64,000 bases of DNA from Vigna angularis (lineage: Eukaryota > Streptophyta > Magnoliopsida > Fabales > Fabaceae): NCBI RefSeq assembly GCF_016808095.1, contig NC_068970.1, positions 37,234,630 through 37,298,629 of the forward strand, given 5' to 3'. The notes beneath the pieces were generated by a model. The model had not been told where the DNA came from. It made no database searches and worked only from the letters and a program-made list of their open reading frames with translations. Shown here one piece after another: positions 24,980-35,338 of the stretch. The first letter of the stretch is position 1. The number at the start of each line of letters is the position of its first letter. A program made the translations under genes and the position numbers.

Positions 24980-25075
24980 TTCTCAATCAAACAACAACAT
25001 ACACTAACATCAAACAGATTCAAGACAGCAAACAACAACATACACTAACATCAAACAGATTCTCAAGAGAGCATT
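24980..25075 (+). repeat. Two tandem copies of a 41-bp unit
   Basis: ACAACAACATACACTAACAT followed by CAAACAGATT occurs twice with a 41-bp step (24991 and 25032). Further right, a phrase with CTTCACGA...ACGACAA...CCCCACAAC...CCCTCAACC also recurs imperfectly (25125-25202 and 25326-25383), so this arm of the nested element grew by local duplication. Confidence 0.7.
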
Positions 25076-25967
25076 GTAACTCATAATCAATTTTTAAATG
25101 CACAACTTACCTCAACCGAGATAGCCCTTCACGATGGCAACCTTTATGCACCACGACAAAGACGCAACCCCACAACGGCCACTCCAGCCAACTCCCTCAA
25201 CCAAGTTCCTTCAATCATATACTAACAAGTGAATGAACAAATGAATGAAAAGTAGATGAAGGCAGCAATATCAACATGACGGTGTGAACAAAATTTTGTG
25301 GAACTTACCTTTATCAGAATATCGCTTCACGACCACGACAACGACAACACCCCACAACAGCCCCTCCAACAAAGTCCCTCAACCTCCACACCACCACCCT
25401 TAACGAAGCAACAGACCGACGACGAACCCTAGTCCAACACTCCGAAAACCACCACGCACCGTCAACGACGACTGATCAACACACCACTTACCACCTTGAC
25501 GGACCACCACCGCTGACTGACCGAGAAATTGACGGCTGAAGAAAGGGAGGGGATTGTGTGAAGAAAGCACGAAAGCGACGAAGCACAAGAGAATTAGATT
25601 GGGGATCGAAAAACACAAATTGGGACTTAAATTACCCAGGACGATACCGACGGCTTACAAGCCTTCGGTAATTAACTCAGTACCGAGGGCTTCAAAGCCT
25701 TCGGTAAAAGCCCGTCTGTAAATTGCATTTTTCCTGTAGTGTCTAAGTGGTATGTTTGTTTTTATTTTGTTCGCAGATATTTCCTATTAAACTTGAGTCC
25801 ACCCCATATTGCTATGATATCGACCCAGTATTCCTGCACTAGTTTTCCAAGCATTCTTCAGTTTTGTACCAAGTAAAGTATGTTCAAATTGTGAATCTAT
25901 TTGTTATTATGTTATGAATTTCGACTATTGGTGTATGAATTATATGTCCTATGCTATTGTTGTGCAG

Positions 25968-27341
25968 GTGTGTCTTATGCTATCCGTTTGAAAGATTTAT
26001 GGACAATAAAAACGATCAGTGAAAAATAAAGCTAGAGTTGAAGGATCAATATGTGCAGCTTACTTACATCGTGAGACAACATATTTTTGTTCACATTATT
26101 TCAAAAACTTTATGTTGTTGCCAAACAATGTTAGGAATGAAACACAATGCCAAATTGGTACATGTCAATCAACATTGTCAGTGTTTCGACAGGTGGGTCG
26201 TCCCGCGAGCAAGGAGTTTACTTATTGGTTAACTGATGCTGAATTCAACTCTGCTCACGTCCATGTGTTAATTAATTGCATCGAAGTTAAGGTCTACCTT
26301 GAGTATGTTCTAAACCTAAACTTATTGTCAATCCTCAAATTGTTATAGTCTCTAATTGTGTTCATATTTAATAGCTCATTTTTTGTGGCAATGCAAGTCC
26401 CAGAAGGAAGTAGTTCTGGTATAATACACTCGGAGTTTCCACAGTGGTTCAGATATCAAGTATGTTTATGTTTTCGTTAATCATGAACAGATCAATTGGT
26501 TTAACACTTGTAACTTAATATTTCTTTACGTATTTGTAGGTTCATAACCAAGCATTAAGTCCCATAATTCAAGATTTAAGGGATTTATCAAACTGGCCCA
26601 TGAGATGTGTTAAAGAATGGCACACATATTTTGTCAATGGGTACAAGTTCCACACAAATGCATGGTCCAAAGGAAGGAAGACAACTAATTGTGGTGTGTT
26701 TGTGAAGGGACTTATCGAGGGTGGTTATGATGATTTCTATGGTATTATTCAAAAAATTTATGAGTTGGAGTACAATAGTTCAACTACTCCAAAGAGAATA
26801 GTTCTTTTTTATTGTGAATGGTTTGATCTTTCTAGAAGTGGAACAAGAGTGGATCTTAGGTATAATATTGTTGAAATTCAAATGACTTCAAGATACCGCA
26901 TTTGATCCATTCATTCTAGCACATAATGTTAAACAAGTTTATTATGTCCCATATCCAAATTTTCCTACCATTAACAAATTTGGTTGATGTGTTGCAATAC
27001 AAACCAAGCCTAGGGTTCACATTGAGTCAAATGATGTCCAAGATGAAATCCCTTACCAAGTTCATGAAATGGAACATGAAAATGAAATTATTCAAGATGA
27101 AGGAATATCCGCATTGCATGACTTTGATGGTGATGATGAAGACTTGGAGGGACAAAACCAAGAAGATGAAGAAGAAGGAGAAGAAGAAGAGGAAGAAGAA
27201 GACCACGAAGATGAAGAAGAATTTCAACACAATGAAGAAGACGACGATGACGATGATGATGATTCTTTGCATTATGATGATCACAGTGATGGTTCTAACA
27301 ATGAAGATAGTAACGATGATGACAACGATGAAGACGATTGA
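25968..27341 (+). pseudogene. CACTA TNP2-like transposase, C-terminal remnant
   Basis: Pieces read in order. ARVEGSICAAYLHRETTYFC (from 26031), with GRPASKEFTYWLTDAEFNSA, is the DUF4218-type end of plant CACTA transposases. MRCVKEWHTYFVNGYKFHTN at 26600, then TNCGVFVKGLIEGG and VLFYCEWFDLSRSGTRVD, is the DUF4216-type region that follows it. The gene ends with a very acidic tail (27069-27341) rich in Asp and Glu, as usual for this family. Introns appear between the pieces, such as GTATGT-like sequences near 26300 and 26460. Frame changes lie near 26000 and 26900, and the N-terminal Transposase_21 catalytic part is not found. It would encode the enzyme that cuts the element; this copy is inactive. 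Confidence 0.75.
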
Positions 27342-27509
27342 ATTAGAACAACCCTTGTGTTATGATGCACGGTTCTACAAATTTGTAACAATTGTTGTAA
27401 CAATCATTATGTAAATTAAATGATGTATTAAAATTGAATTAATTTATTATGTGTTAATTAATCATTTACAGTTTTTGCCGCTGTATTTTTATATTTCCGT
27501 ATTGCAGCC

Positions 27510-29299
27510 ATGTCAGGAGAGGGTCCTTCGGCTCCTTATAAGGGGAAGGCTATAAAAAAGCCTAGAAAACAAGCATAGTATGTTATCAGGGTTCCTGACA
27601 CCCAACCATTGGCAGATGGCAGTACTCGAGCTGACATTCGATCATCTCTCCCACCACGCCCTACTCCGCGGCCCACACCTCCTACTATACCGACCACACC
27701 CCCTACTATATTGACCTCACCCCCTACTATACGGCCCACTCCTTCTATTGTACCACCCACACCAAATCTTAATGTGGATCCAACACCAATAATTGATCCA
27801 TCTCCTTCTATCCCCAGGACATCTTCTATACGATCTATAGATGTTCAGCAGCCATCGGATGATCCTGATGATATGATTGATCCTTTCCCTCATCATCGGC
27901 GTTCTATTGAACCTTATGGAAAAGGGTAATACCACATTTTCTTCTTAGTCATTATTTGTAGTAAATTATTTCTTGTACTATACCTGTAGATTCATAAATT
28001 TCTTGCATTCATACTTCAGGTTTCTTCATTCTAGAGTTGCTTCACAAGATATCACTAGAACTATTAAGAAACAATTTCTTCAGCCTTGGACATCATGGGG
28101 ACCAATCCCCAAAGATAACCAGGAACATTTCTGGCAGAGATTTAAGGTAAAAACATTTTGTTACTTAATCATGTTGTATTAATTTCAAATAGGAATTTCA
28201 TCTTCTTTATTTTAACATTATATATTGTAACAGCAAAAGGTGCAGTGCATACCTGAGCATGAAATTCAAATTAAAAGAAACTTCCACAGCAAAGCATCTC
28301 ATAGACTATCAGAAATGTTTGGAGATGCAAGGATCACAGGAGAACGCCCTTATTGGGTAGGGGAGCACATTTGAAACTCATTGCTGGCACATTGGAATAC
28401 GCCAGCATACCGCGTTAAATGTGTTACTGCCCAGAAAAATAGGGTTTCAGAAAAAGGTGGTGTGCTCCACACTAGAGGATTGATTACTACACATGAGCAT
28501 GTAATTCGTATGGTAGAAATCTTCATTCATTTCTTATCAATTTTTCCATAACATCATGTACTTTGAAATTATATGTTTTATAATTTTACAGGCAGCAAAG
28601 TTGGGACGTGCTGTTAGTGTTGATGAGGTGTTTACACAAACTCATATTCGGAAGGGGACTGGCACATTTGTTGATGAGAGGTCTCGCAAGACCATTGTAA
28701 GTAGTTTGGCGTAATAATATTCAATGTTCTACTATTTATTTTAGTTTCACAATTTGAATTTAAAGTTACTGACGTTTTTTATCTTATTTAACAGGAAGTT
28801 TTTTCTACTAGACTCACACAAGCGAGATCGGAGGTGGGATCTACTCTTGATGCTGCCTCAAGAAAAAGATGCAAATGAGGACATCGTGAAGACCCAATGC
28901 TGGGTTGATGTCGTCGGGGGGAAGAAGAAAGGAAGAGTTTATGGGGTAGGACAACTTGCCTCCAATTACAGTGCTACAAGAGGAGGGATATTGAAACATC
29001 AACCATCTACATTCAACAATACTGAGCAAATCAACATGGTCAGTAGAGAGGCTTATGATGCAGTTATAACCAGATTGAAGACTCTTGAAGATATGTTCAG
29101 GAAATACATACCTCAGGAACAAGTATCCGGCCCATCATCTTCCCACCAGCCACACTCACAACCATAGCCCATGCAGCCCACTCCAGTGCAACCACCTTTC
29201 TAGCCCATGCAGCCCATTCTAGTGCAACCACCTGTCCAGCAACAACTGCCTCAACAACAAGAAGAAGAAGATGATTCTGATGACTATACTGACTATTAG
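27510..29299 (+). pseudogene. CACTA second gene, Transposase_24 (Ptta/En/Spm) type
   Basis: The gene begins at 27510 (MSGEGPSAPYKGKAIKK), followed by a Pro/Thr-rich stretch. Exons separated by apparent introns carry SHRLSEMFGDARITGERPYW (about 28308), NRVSEKGGVLHTRGLITTHE (about 28440), and AAKLGRAVSVDEVF...THIRKGTGTFVDERSRKT (about 28592-28696), the hallmark block of the Transposase_24 family. After that come a coiled C-terminal segment (AYDAVITRLKTLEDMFRKYI) and a Gln/Pro then Asp/Glu-rich end at 29299. Premature stops interrupt it: TAG near 27577, TGA near 28371, and two TAG codons at about 29165 and 29202. The protein is thought to assist the main transposase by binding subterminal repeats; that role is family-level knowledge. 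Confidence 0.75.
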
Positions 29300-29302
29300 G
29301 AG

Positions 29303-29490
29303 TTGATGAACTTTTAAAACTTAGTTTCTTAGTTTAAAAACTTTTTTGAGTTTTAACGTTTATTACTATTAACAACTACTTCTATGGTATTAATAGTCGA
29401 TAAAATTTTAAAACTTAGTTGCTTAGTTTAAAAACATTTGTGTTTTGACTTTTATTACTATTAACAAGTACTTCTATGGTATTAATGATA
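29303..29490 (+). repeat. Two tandem copies of about 96 bp downstream of the CACTA gene
   Basis: TTTTAAAACTTAGTT, a CTTAGTTTAAAAAC phrase, TTATTACTATTAACAA and TACTTCTATGGTATTAAT occur twice in the same order. Confidence 0.75.
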
Positions 29491-29523
29491 TATTTGATGT
29501 TTTGATGTTTCTTGATATTGATT

Positions 29524-29705
29524 GCATTTTATAAAACAAATATTGAGTGCATTGATGTATGATGATATTGATTGACATGTGTATTGTGGTGGGTAGGCAA
29601 TGTACAAATAGCAGTGCAACCTGCATTTTATGAAACAAATATTGAGTGCATTGATGTATGATGATATTGATTGGCAGGTGTATTATGGTGGGTAGGGAGT
29701 GAAGA
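29524..29705 (+). repeat. Two tandem copies of 99 bp
   Basis: GCATTTTATAAAACAAAT starts at 29524 and GCATTTTATGAAACAAAT at 29623. Both are followed by ATTGAGTGCATTGATGTATG and a GGTGGGTAGG phrase. Confidence 0.78.
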
Positions 29706-30083
29706 AACAGTACTGGAATCTGCTCTGTACATCACTGACGGCCTTACCGACGGATACTAACGTCGGTAATAGCATAAAGTCTCTGACACACCGGCAATCA
29801 AAAAACAATTAACGAAGGCCGCAAACCGTCGATAATTTTCTACTGATATTATCGAAGGCCAGTGGCCGTCGGTAATTGCCGTCGGTAATTATTAGCGGCT
29901 TCTGACCTTCGGTAATATCCGCCGATAAATTTATCGACGGTCAAAATCCGTCGATAAATATTACCAACGAACTTGTTACCGTGAGCTTAATAGCCGTCGA
30001 TAATCCATCGGTATTGTATGTTTACCGACGGCATTTTTTTGTTATCGACAACGTCGGTAATTAATACGCATTTTGTAGTCTCT

Positions 30084-32195
30084 TGTTGTTGGACAATCAT
30101 TCTTGGATTTCACAAACAATTTTTTATTTGTTTGTTTTCTTTTTCTGTCCAATTTTTTATGAGTGGACAATTATGTTTTGTGTATTCTGTGTGTAGTTAT
30201 GTTTCTTTTGTAACCTTTTAACATTATAATGTTTTCTATAATGTCTTGAATGAGAAGTACCTTTGACTTTCATAGAAAAATTACTAACAATAACCCCTAG
30301 TACTACTCTTTACTCCCTACCTATATTACTTATATTACTGGTTAAAAAGAAAGATGGTTATTAGCACTTTTACATAGATTTTAGAGTTTTGAATGTTGTT
30401 GTCGTCAAGGAGAAGATTCCTTTAGTAACAGTTGGTGAATTGTTGATGAACTAGGATTGACCAAATATTTTTAAAAAATAACTTATGTTCTTATTATCAT
30501 CAAATACACCTTCATTTCTCAAACACTCATAAAATAGCTATCTGATGGGCATTACAAATTCATTGTCACAAATGCTCTTATCACTTTCCTTCGATAGTTT
30601 GTTCTAATATTCTTTGATGACTTTTTTTTTACAACACTTCATTTTCTAAACATTTAATGCATCTATATTCCATTTTATATTTATTGGTTGCTAACAAATT
30701 CTTTGCCAAATTATCTAAATGTGTGTTTAGTTTCCAACAGGTTGCCTAATTGGGATGCATGATAGACTTTTAATAAACTAAAAATAACTTAAAATAGAAG
30801 TTATACCGATTTTAGTTTACTAAAAACATCGTTTTAATTGACTAAAAAAATTGAACAACCATTTTAAATATTTTCATAGTGTTTTAATCGAGTAATTCAT
30901 GATTTTAATAGACTAAAAGGGACAAATTGACTTTCCTTGTATTTTTTCTTCAGCTGCATTTAATTGATTAAAACATATTTTTAATTGACTAAAATTTCAA
31001 GAATTGAAAATAACTTGGAAATTGGTTTTGTTTTTATATGTGATTTTTTTGTTAAAATCATTTAACACCAAGCCCTATGACACGAGTAATAAATTAATTT
31101 GTTTATTCACCTTGTTCTTCAATGTGACTGTTACAAGACTATATTTTCATCATTCTCTATTATTCTTGTGATTTCAGTAGGGCTTATTCCTGCAGTAACC
31201 TACAAAGAGAATGGGAAGTTTTGGTCTATCTAGATCCTGTGAAGGTTTTATACAAATTTAAAATTAAAAGGTGGTATGATGAAATTAAAAGAGAATGGTA
31301 TACAAAGAAAATTATAATGCTGTTGCTTTACTTGACAAGGTTAAGGTGTATAAAAGTTGTTTGAGAGACAAAAATCTTAGGATGTACGGTTTATTGATAT
31401 TAAAGAGTCAAGAAAGCTTGATTGGGTTGATTTGATGTTTCTAACCACTTGTATTTGATGATGAATCTATTGAAAAGTTGATATCGTAGTTAATATAGTG
31501 TTTGAGTTGTAATTTTGTTATTTTAGGTGTTTTAGGTAAGTTTTGAGTCATTGATCTTGATTGGTTTTGACTAAAATACCTTTAAGAAGCGTTTAAAACT
31601 ATCGTTTAAATGCTCAGTTAATTTTAATTAATTAAAGTTAATTTTAGTTAGCTAAAAATGTTACTGATTGTCGGGTTGCAAGCTAGAACGTTTTAGTCCA
31701 TTAAAATTTTATTATAGTTGACTAAAATCACTTAAGTTTCTTAAGAAATGAAATTCGTTCTATTTTAGTAAATTAAAACATAATTTTAATTTGCTAAGTT
31801 CACTATAAAGTCACTTTTAATTGATTTTAATTGATTAAAATGTCACTTTAAATGGCTACAATTTTGTGAAACTTCATAAAATAATTTTTAATTGTCTAAA
31901 ACGTGTTTTAGTTTGTTAAAACCATCATACCCACAAATCTATGTTTTCTTTACTCTTTTTAAATATGCATTAACGAACATGAATTCTTTCAAAATACTTT
32001 GACGGAAATCTTTGCATTTTGAATAACATTTTCTAGAATTATTTTTTTTTACATTGAAGATCGCCATTATATATTCTTTACATCGTTTGAGCTTAAATAT
32101 GTTTAGATGATGTTATTCCATTTTTTTTTTCTTTTTTAAGTTGTTTTGTTCTTGATCAGGGTTATCAAGATTTTTTTTATAGAATTTCACAATAG
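30084..32195. repeat. Palindrome-rich AT DNA with recurring TTTTAATTGACTAAAA-type motifs
   Basis: No gene is recognised. From about 30770 to 31925 short imperfect palindromes of the form TTTTA(A/G)TT-N-N-(A/C)TAAAA occur at least a dozen times, for example near 30834, 30895, 30912, 30960, 30980, 31625, 31680, 31720, 31820 and 31900. They are irregularly spaced, so this is not a simple satellite. Confidence 0.5.
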
Positions 32196-32541
32196 GCGGT
32201 AAGAAATCTTCTAGAGTTTAAAATCTTGTATTTGTACATTTTTCTTGTTTTCTTGAATATTTTTATAAAACTTGATAAATAATAAACTAGCTTAATTATT
32301 AAAGAACGTAGAGGGTGAAGTAGTATAATTTGTTTTCTTTTTCGTTATCTCTTACCAACCCATATATAATATGCGGTAAGAAATCTTCTAGAGTTTAAGA
32401 TCTTGTATTTGTACATTTTTCTTGTTTTATTGAATATTTTTGTAAAACTTGATAAATAATAAACTAGCTTAATTACTAAAGAACGTAGACGGTGAAGTAG
32501 TATAATTTGATTTTTTTCCTTATCTTTTACCAACCCATATA
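32196..32541 (+). repeat. Tandem duplication of a 177-bp unit
   Basis: GCGGTAAGAAATCTTCTAGA begins at 32196 and again at 32373. The two units match with few differences through AACGTAGA-GGTGAAGTAG and TTACCAACCCATATA. The second copy runs directly into the GT microsatellite. Confidence 0.9.
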
Positions 32542-32992
32542 GTGTGTGTATGTGTTTGTGTCTATGTGTGTGTGTGTGTGTCTGTGTGTGCGTGCGTGTG
32601 TGTGTCTGTGTCTATGTGTGTGCGTGTGTGTGTGTGTCTGTGTGTGTGTGTGTGTGCGGGTGTGCCTGTGTGTGTGTGTCTGTGTGTTTGTGTGTGTGTG
32701 TCTGTATGTGTGTGTCTGTGTGTGTGTGTATGTGTGTGTGTGTTTGTGTGTGTGTGTTTATGTTTGTGTGTGTGTATGTGTGTCTGTGTCTGTGTGCGTG
32801 TTTGTGTGTGTGTGTGTCTGTGTTAGTGTGTGTGTGTGTGTCTGTATGTGTGTCTCTATGTGTGTGTGTATGTGTGTGTGTGTATGTGTGTGTCGTGTGT
32901 GTGCGTGTGTGTGTGTGTGTGTCGTGTGTGCGTGTGTGTGTTGGTGTGTGTACGTGTGTGCGTGTGTGCGTGTGTGCGTGCGTGTGTGTGAT
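32541..32992 (+). repeat. Long GT (TGTGTG) microsatellite
   Basis: About 450 bp of TG repeats interrupted by TC, TA, TT and CG dinucleotides. Open frames on both strands here are repeats of Cys-Val or Thr-His and are not genes. Confidence 0.97.
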
Positions 32993-34339
32993 ATTGTGAT
33001 TTTTGTGATATTGTATTATATATTCCAACTTTTTAAAATATTAAAAAACATTGAAAGTAACTTTTTTTTACAGTGTTGAATTTGGTTTTCGTTAAACTAT
33101 GATTTTAAGTTAGTCATTCATTTTACAAGGTTTTAAAGTCTTGAAAATCTCAATTCCAACTCCTTTTATACTTTCTAACATTTGACACTTCAATAAGGCA
33201 TGATGCAACCATTAAAGTGGTTTATACTTGGTTTTAATGATGTCATGTGATCTTCGTTCGAGAACTTCAATACGATGGAATGTTTTTTTATATATGGGGT
33301 TGACAATTGATTAAGTGGTATGTCATAAACATTGCTCAATAATATAAGCGAAAATGTCTTCGAATGTGGAAGAAAAACGATTATGCTTGATCGTTGGAAA
33401 ATTAACCGATTTTAGGAAAATACCAAAGTGACAAGGATTATCATCCAAGGTGGTGTGATCTTGACTATTTTTACCTTATCGTCTTCTTTAGAATCTTCTA
33501 GATTTATTCATTTAAGAAAAGCTTAATCTGATCTACTTCTTACTCCGTTCCAATACTAAGAATGCAAAGATTCTACCAATAAGATAATAACACATCAATG
33601 AAAACAATTAGTCTCACTGGAGAATTTATTTGAAATTCTAGTTTTCTAGTTTGACTTTTAGTTCATGACGATAAACATACTAGGATTAGTTATTAATTAA
33701 AACTCCAAAATGTGTCATTATCATTCCCATTGTTATTAGCATATTTAATACAAACCCTTATTGTTAATATTAGCCAAGCATAAACCAATATGATTGACAC
33801 GCATTTCATAGCTTTCCACGCGGTTCAACGACCGTTGTTTTTTTCAATCAACACTTCCGTCATCTTTTGGATAAGACAATGTACAAAGATTCACGTTAAC
33901 TTTGGAAACCAATTTGGCTTCAATTATTGACACATAGTGCAGAATTTGCCAAATATATCATTGGTCAAAATAAATTATCATTGTATTGTTTACAAAAAGT
34001 GAGCGACCATATCTAGATTCACATGCTTCCGAGGCATGATCAAAGCATGTGGCTTGACCGAATCAAGATAAGGAATGTAACTAATCATGTATCAACCTTA
34101 ATTAAGAGGCGTCTAACTTCTCCTTCTATACAATAAGTGTCAATAACACATTGAAAATACATTTTTTGACATAACATATTTGCCATACTTGGCACATAGA
34201 GTCTTCATGATTATTTTATGGACGAAGCTTATCGTCATGACTAGACAACAATCTAACTCTGTTTTTGTTTTTTCCTATCCTACTAGATCTTTCATCTGCT
34301 TCACACATACTTGTGGTCAATGTTGCTACTCTGTTTCAC
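32993..34339. other. Intergenic DNA downstream of the NAC gene
   Basis: No gene is recognised. The NAC gene ends at 34340 on the minus strand, so its 3' untranslated region lies at the right edge of this stretch. A 109-codon plus-strand frame at 34180-34509 overlaps the NAC last exon and is its shadow. Confidence 0.4.
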
Positions 34340-35338
34340 TCAGTATTTCCCTGAGTCTGCTACATAATTGTTCGCCATTTCAACCGGTTGAGATTTTACT
34401 AAGGGGTCAATTCCAATATTGGCATTGCTCATTTGAAAATCAAAGGTTGAGCAATAGGGGCCATCAGATAAAATTGGACCCAAGTAATTCATATCCAAAA
34501 GGTAAGTGAGGGACCAAGTCCTGGGAAGGTTCATCATCATTTTCTGCTCATCATTGTTTTCAGCTATAAGATCAGTCATTTGAACTTTTGGGTGCGTCTC
34601 CTTGTGCTCTGTTTTTCCGATGTTCTTCTTCTTATAAATCCTGCACAGGACCCAGTCATCCAGCTGATGAAACATCCAAAACCAAGGGAAATGTCAATCA
34701 TAAAGTAACATTATTGAATGGTAAAATAAGTTGTTAAATTTCACAAATAAAGGAGCACAAGGCTTAAAAGTTTTACCCTCATGGACCCAATTTTCCTGTT
34801 AACCGATTGTTTTGATTCCGCCAATCGGTATTCATGCATAATCCAATCAGTCTTGTCACCCTTTGGTGGCCTACCCTTATAAAATACTAAGGATTTCTTC
34901 ACCCCCACAAGCTTAGATCCACTATAGATTGCCTTGTCTGTGCCAGTGGCCTTCCAATACCCAGACACTGTTGCTCTGTTCGGCCTCACACCGTTTGGGT
35001 ACTTTCTGTCTCGTGGACTAAAGAAATACCATTCATTTTCTCCAAACTCTGTTTTATCTGGATTCCAAGGGATGTTCATAACAAGAAGATGCAACAAGTG
35101 AAACATTTAGAGAGAGACATTGTGGTGCAACAAGTAGAAAACAAAGGTTTGGCTAGTGATGTTACTATATACCTGGCAATTCCCATGGATCAAACTTGTA
35201 GAGATCGACTTCTGGGATGATAGAAGCAGGGCAGGGCTTTGATGTGGCTTGGTTGCAGAGGTAATACACGATTAGTTCCTCGTCCGTTGGGTGAAACCTA
35301 AAGCCAGGGGGAAGTTCAGAGCTTGTGGTAGCATCCAT
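34340..35338 (-). CDS. NAC029: NAC-domain transcription factor, NAP/NAC029 type (three exons)
   Basis: Exons run 35338-35173, 35057-34777 and 34663-34340, with introns of 115 and 113 bp that have GT-AG borders. The phase closes exactly, giving 256 residues. The NAC DNA-binding and dimerisation domain covers residues 9 to about 163: [19 protein letters not shown] (A), [13 protein letters not shown] (B), [15 protein letters not shown] and [12 protein letters not shown] (C), [19 protein letters not shown] (D), and [13 protein letters not shown] (E, start of exon 3). The C-terminal part is a variable activation region rich in Met, Asn and Asp. Intron positions and the [12 protein letters not shown] end fit the NAP subgroup, known in other plants as nuclear regulators of leaf senescence and ABA response (about 268 residues in Arabidopsis). 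The start is the only ATG before [12 protein letters not shown]. The clade name is by recollection of motifs; other NAC members are possible. It appears intact. Confidence 0.9.

Larger units (their letters stand above)
22208..25741 (+). mobile_element. Nested non-autonomous CACTA element with captured UGT fragment
   Basis: The left end CACTACAAAAAAGTAGG (22208) and right end TTTTTCCTGTAGTG (25741) are inverted CACTA termini. TCT occurs immediately outside both (22205-22207 and 25742-25744), a perfect 3-bp target duplication. Just inside both ends are arrays of ACCGAAGGC / GCCTTCGGTAA (22230-22420 and 25640-25715), more alike to each other than to the arrays of the surrounding element. The 3534-bp interior has no transposase. 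It has a UDP-glycosyltransferase-like frame at 23195-23620 and a partially duplicated right part. It interrupts the large CACTA element upstream of its transposase remnant. Confidence 0.85.
18348..30080 (+). mobile_element. Large defective CACTA (En/Spm) transposon
   Basis: The left end is CACTACAAGAAAAAG with TTACCGAGGGC / GCCCTCGGTAA palindromic subterminal repeats. The right end is GCATTTTGTAGTC at 30080, preceded by about 300 bp of ACCGACGG / CCGTCGGTAA repeats (29740-30060). TCT occurs just outside both ends (18345-18347, 30081-30083), matching the 3-bp target duplication of CACTA elements; the last base is C where a perfect end has G. Inside, in transposon order, are a leader (18480-18880), the C-terminal part of the TNP2-like transposase gene (25968-27341), and a second gene of the Transposase_24 type (27510-29299). 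The Transposase_21 catalytic region is not seen. A second CACTA element sits at 22208-25741. Because all four ends share TCT flanks, the pairing is inferred from motif type and gene order. Confidence 0.7.

Noticed and set aside
27027..27284. Hydrophobic 85-codon minus-strand frame that looks like a membrane protein
   Set aside because: It is the antisense of the acidic GAA/GAT-rich transposase tail.
32542..33079. Several open frames of 94-177 codons on both strands
   Set aside because: They are translations of the GT microsatellite (Cys-Val or Thr-His repeats).
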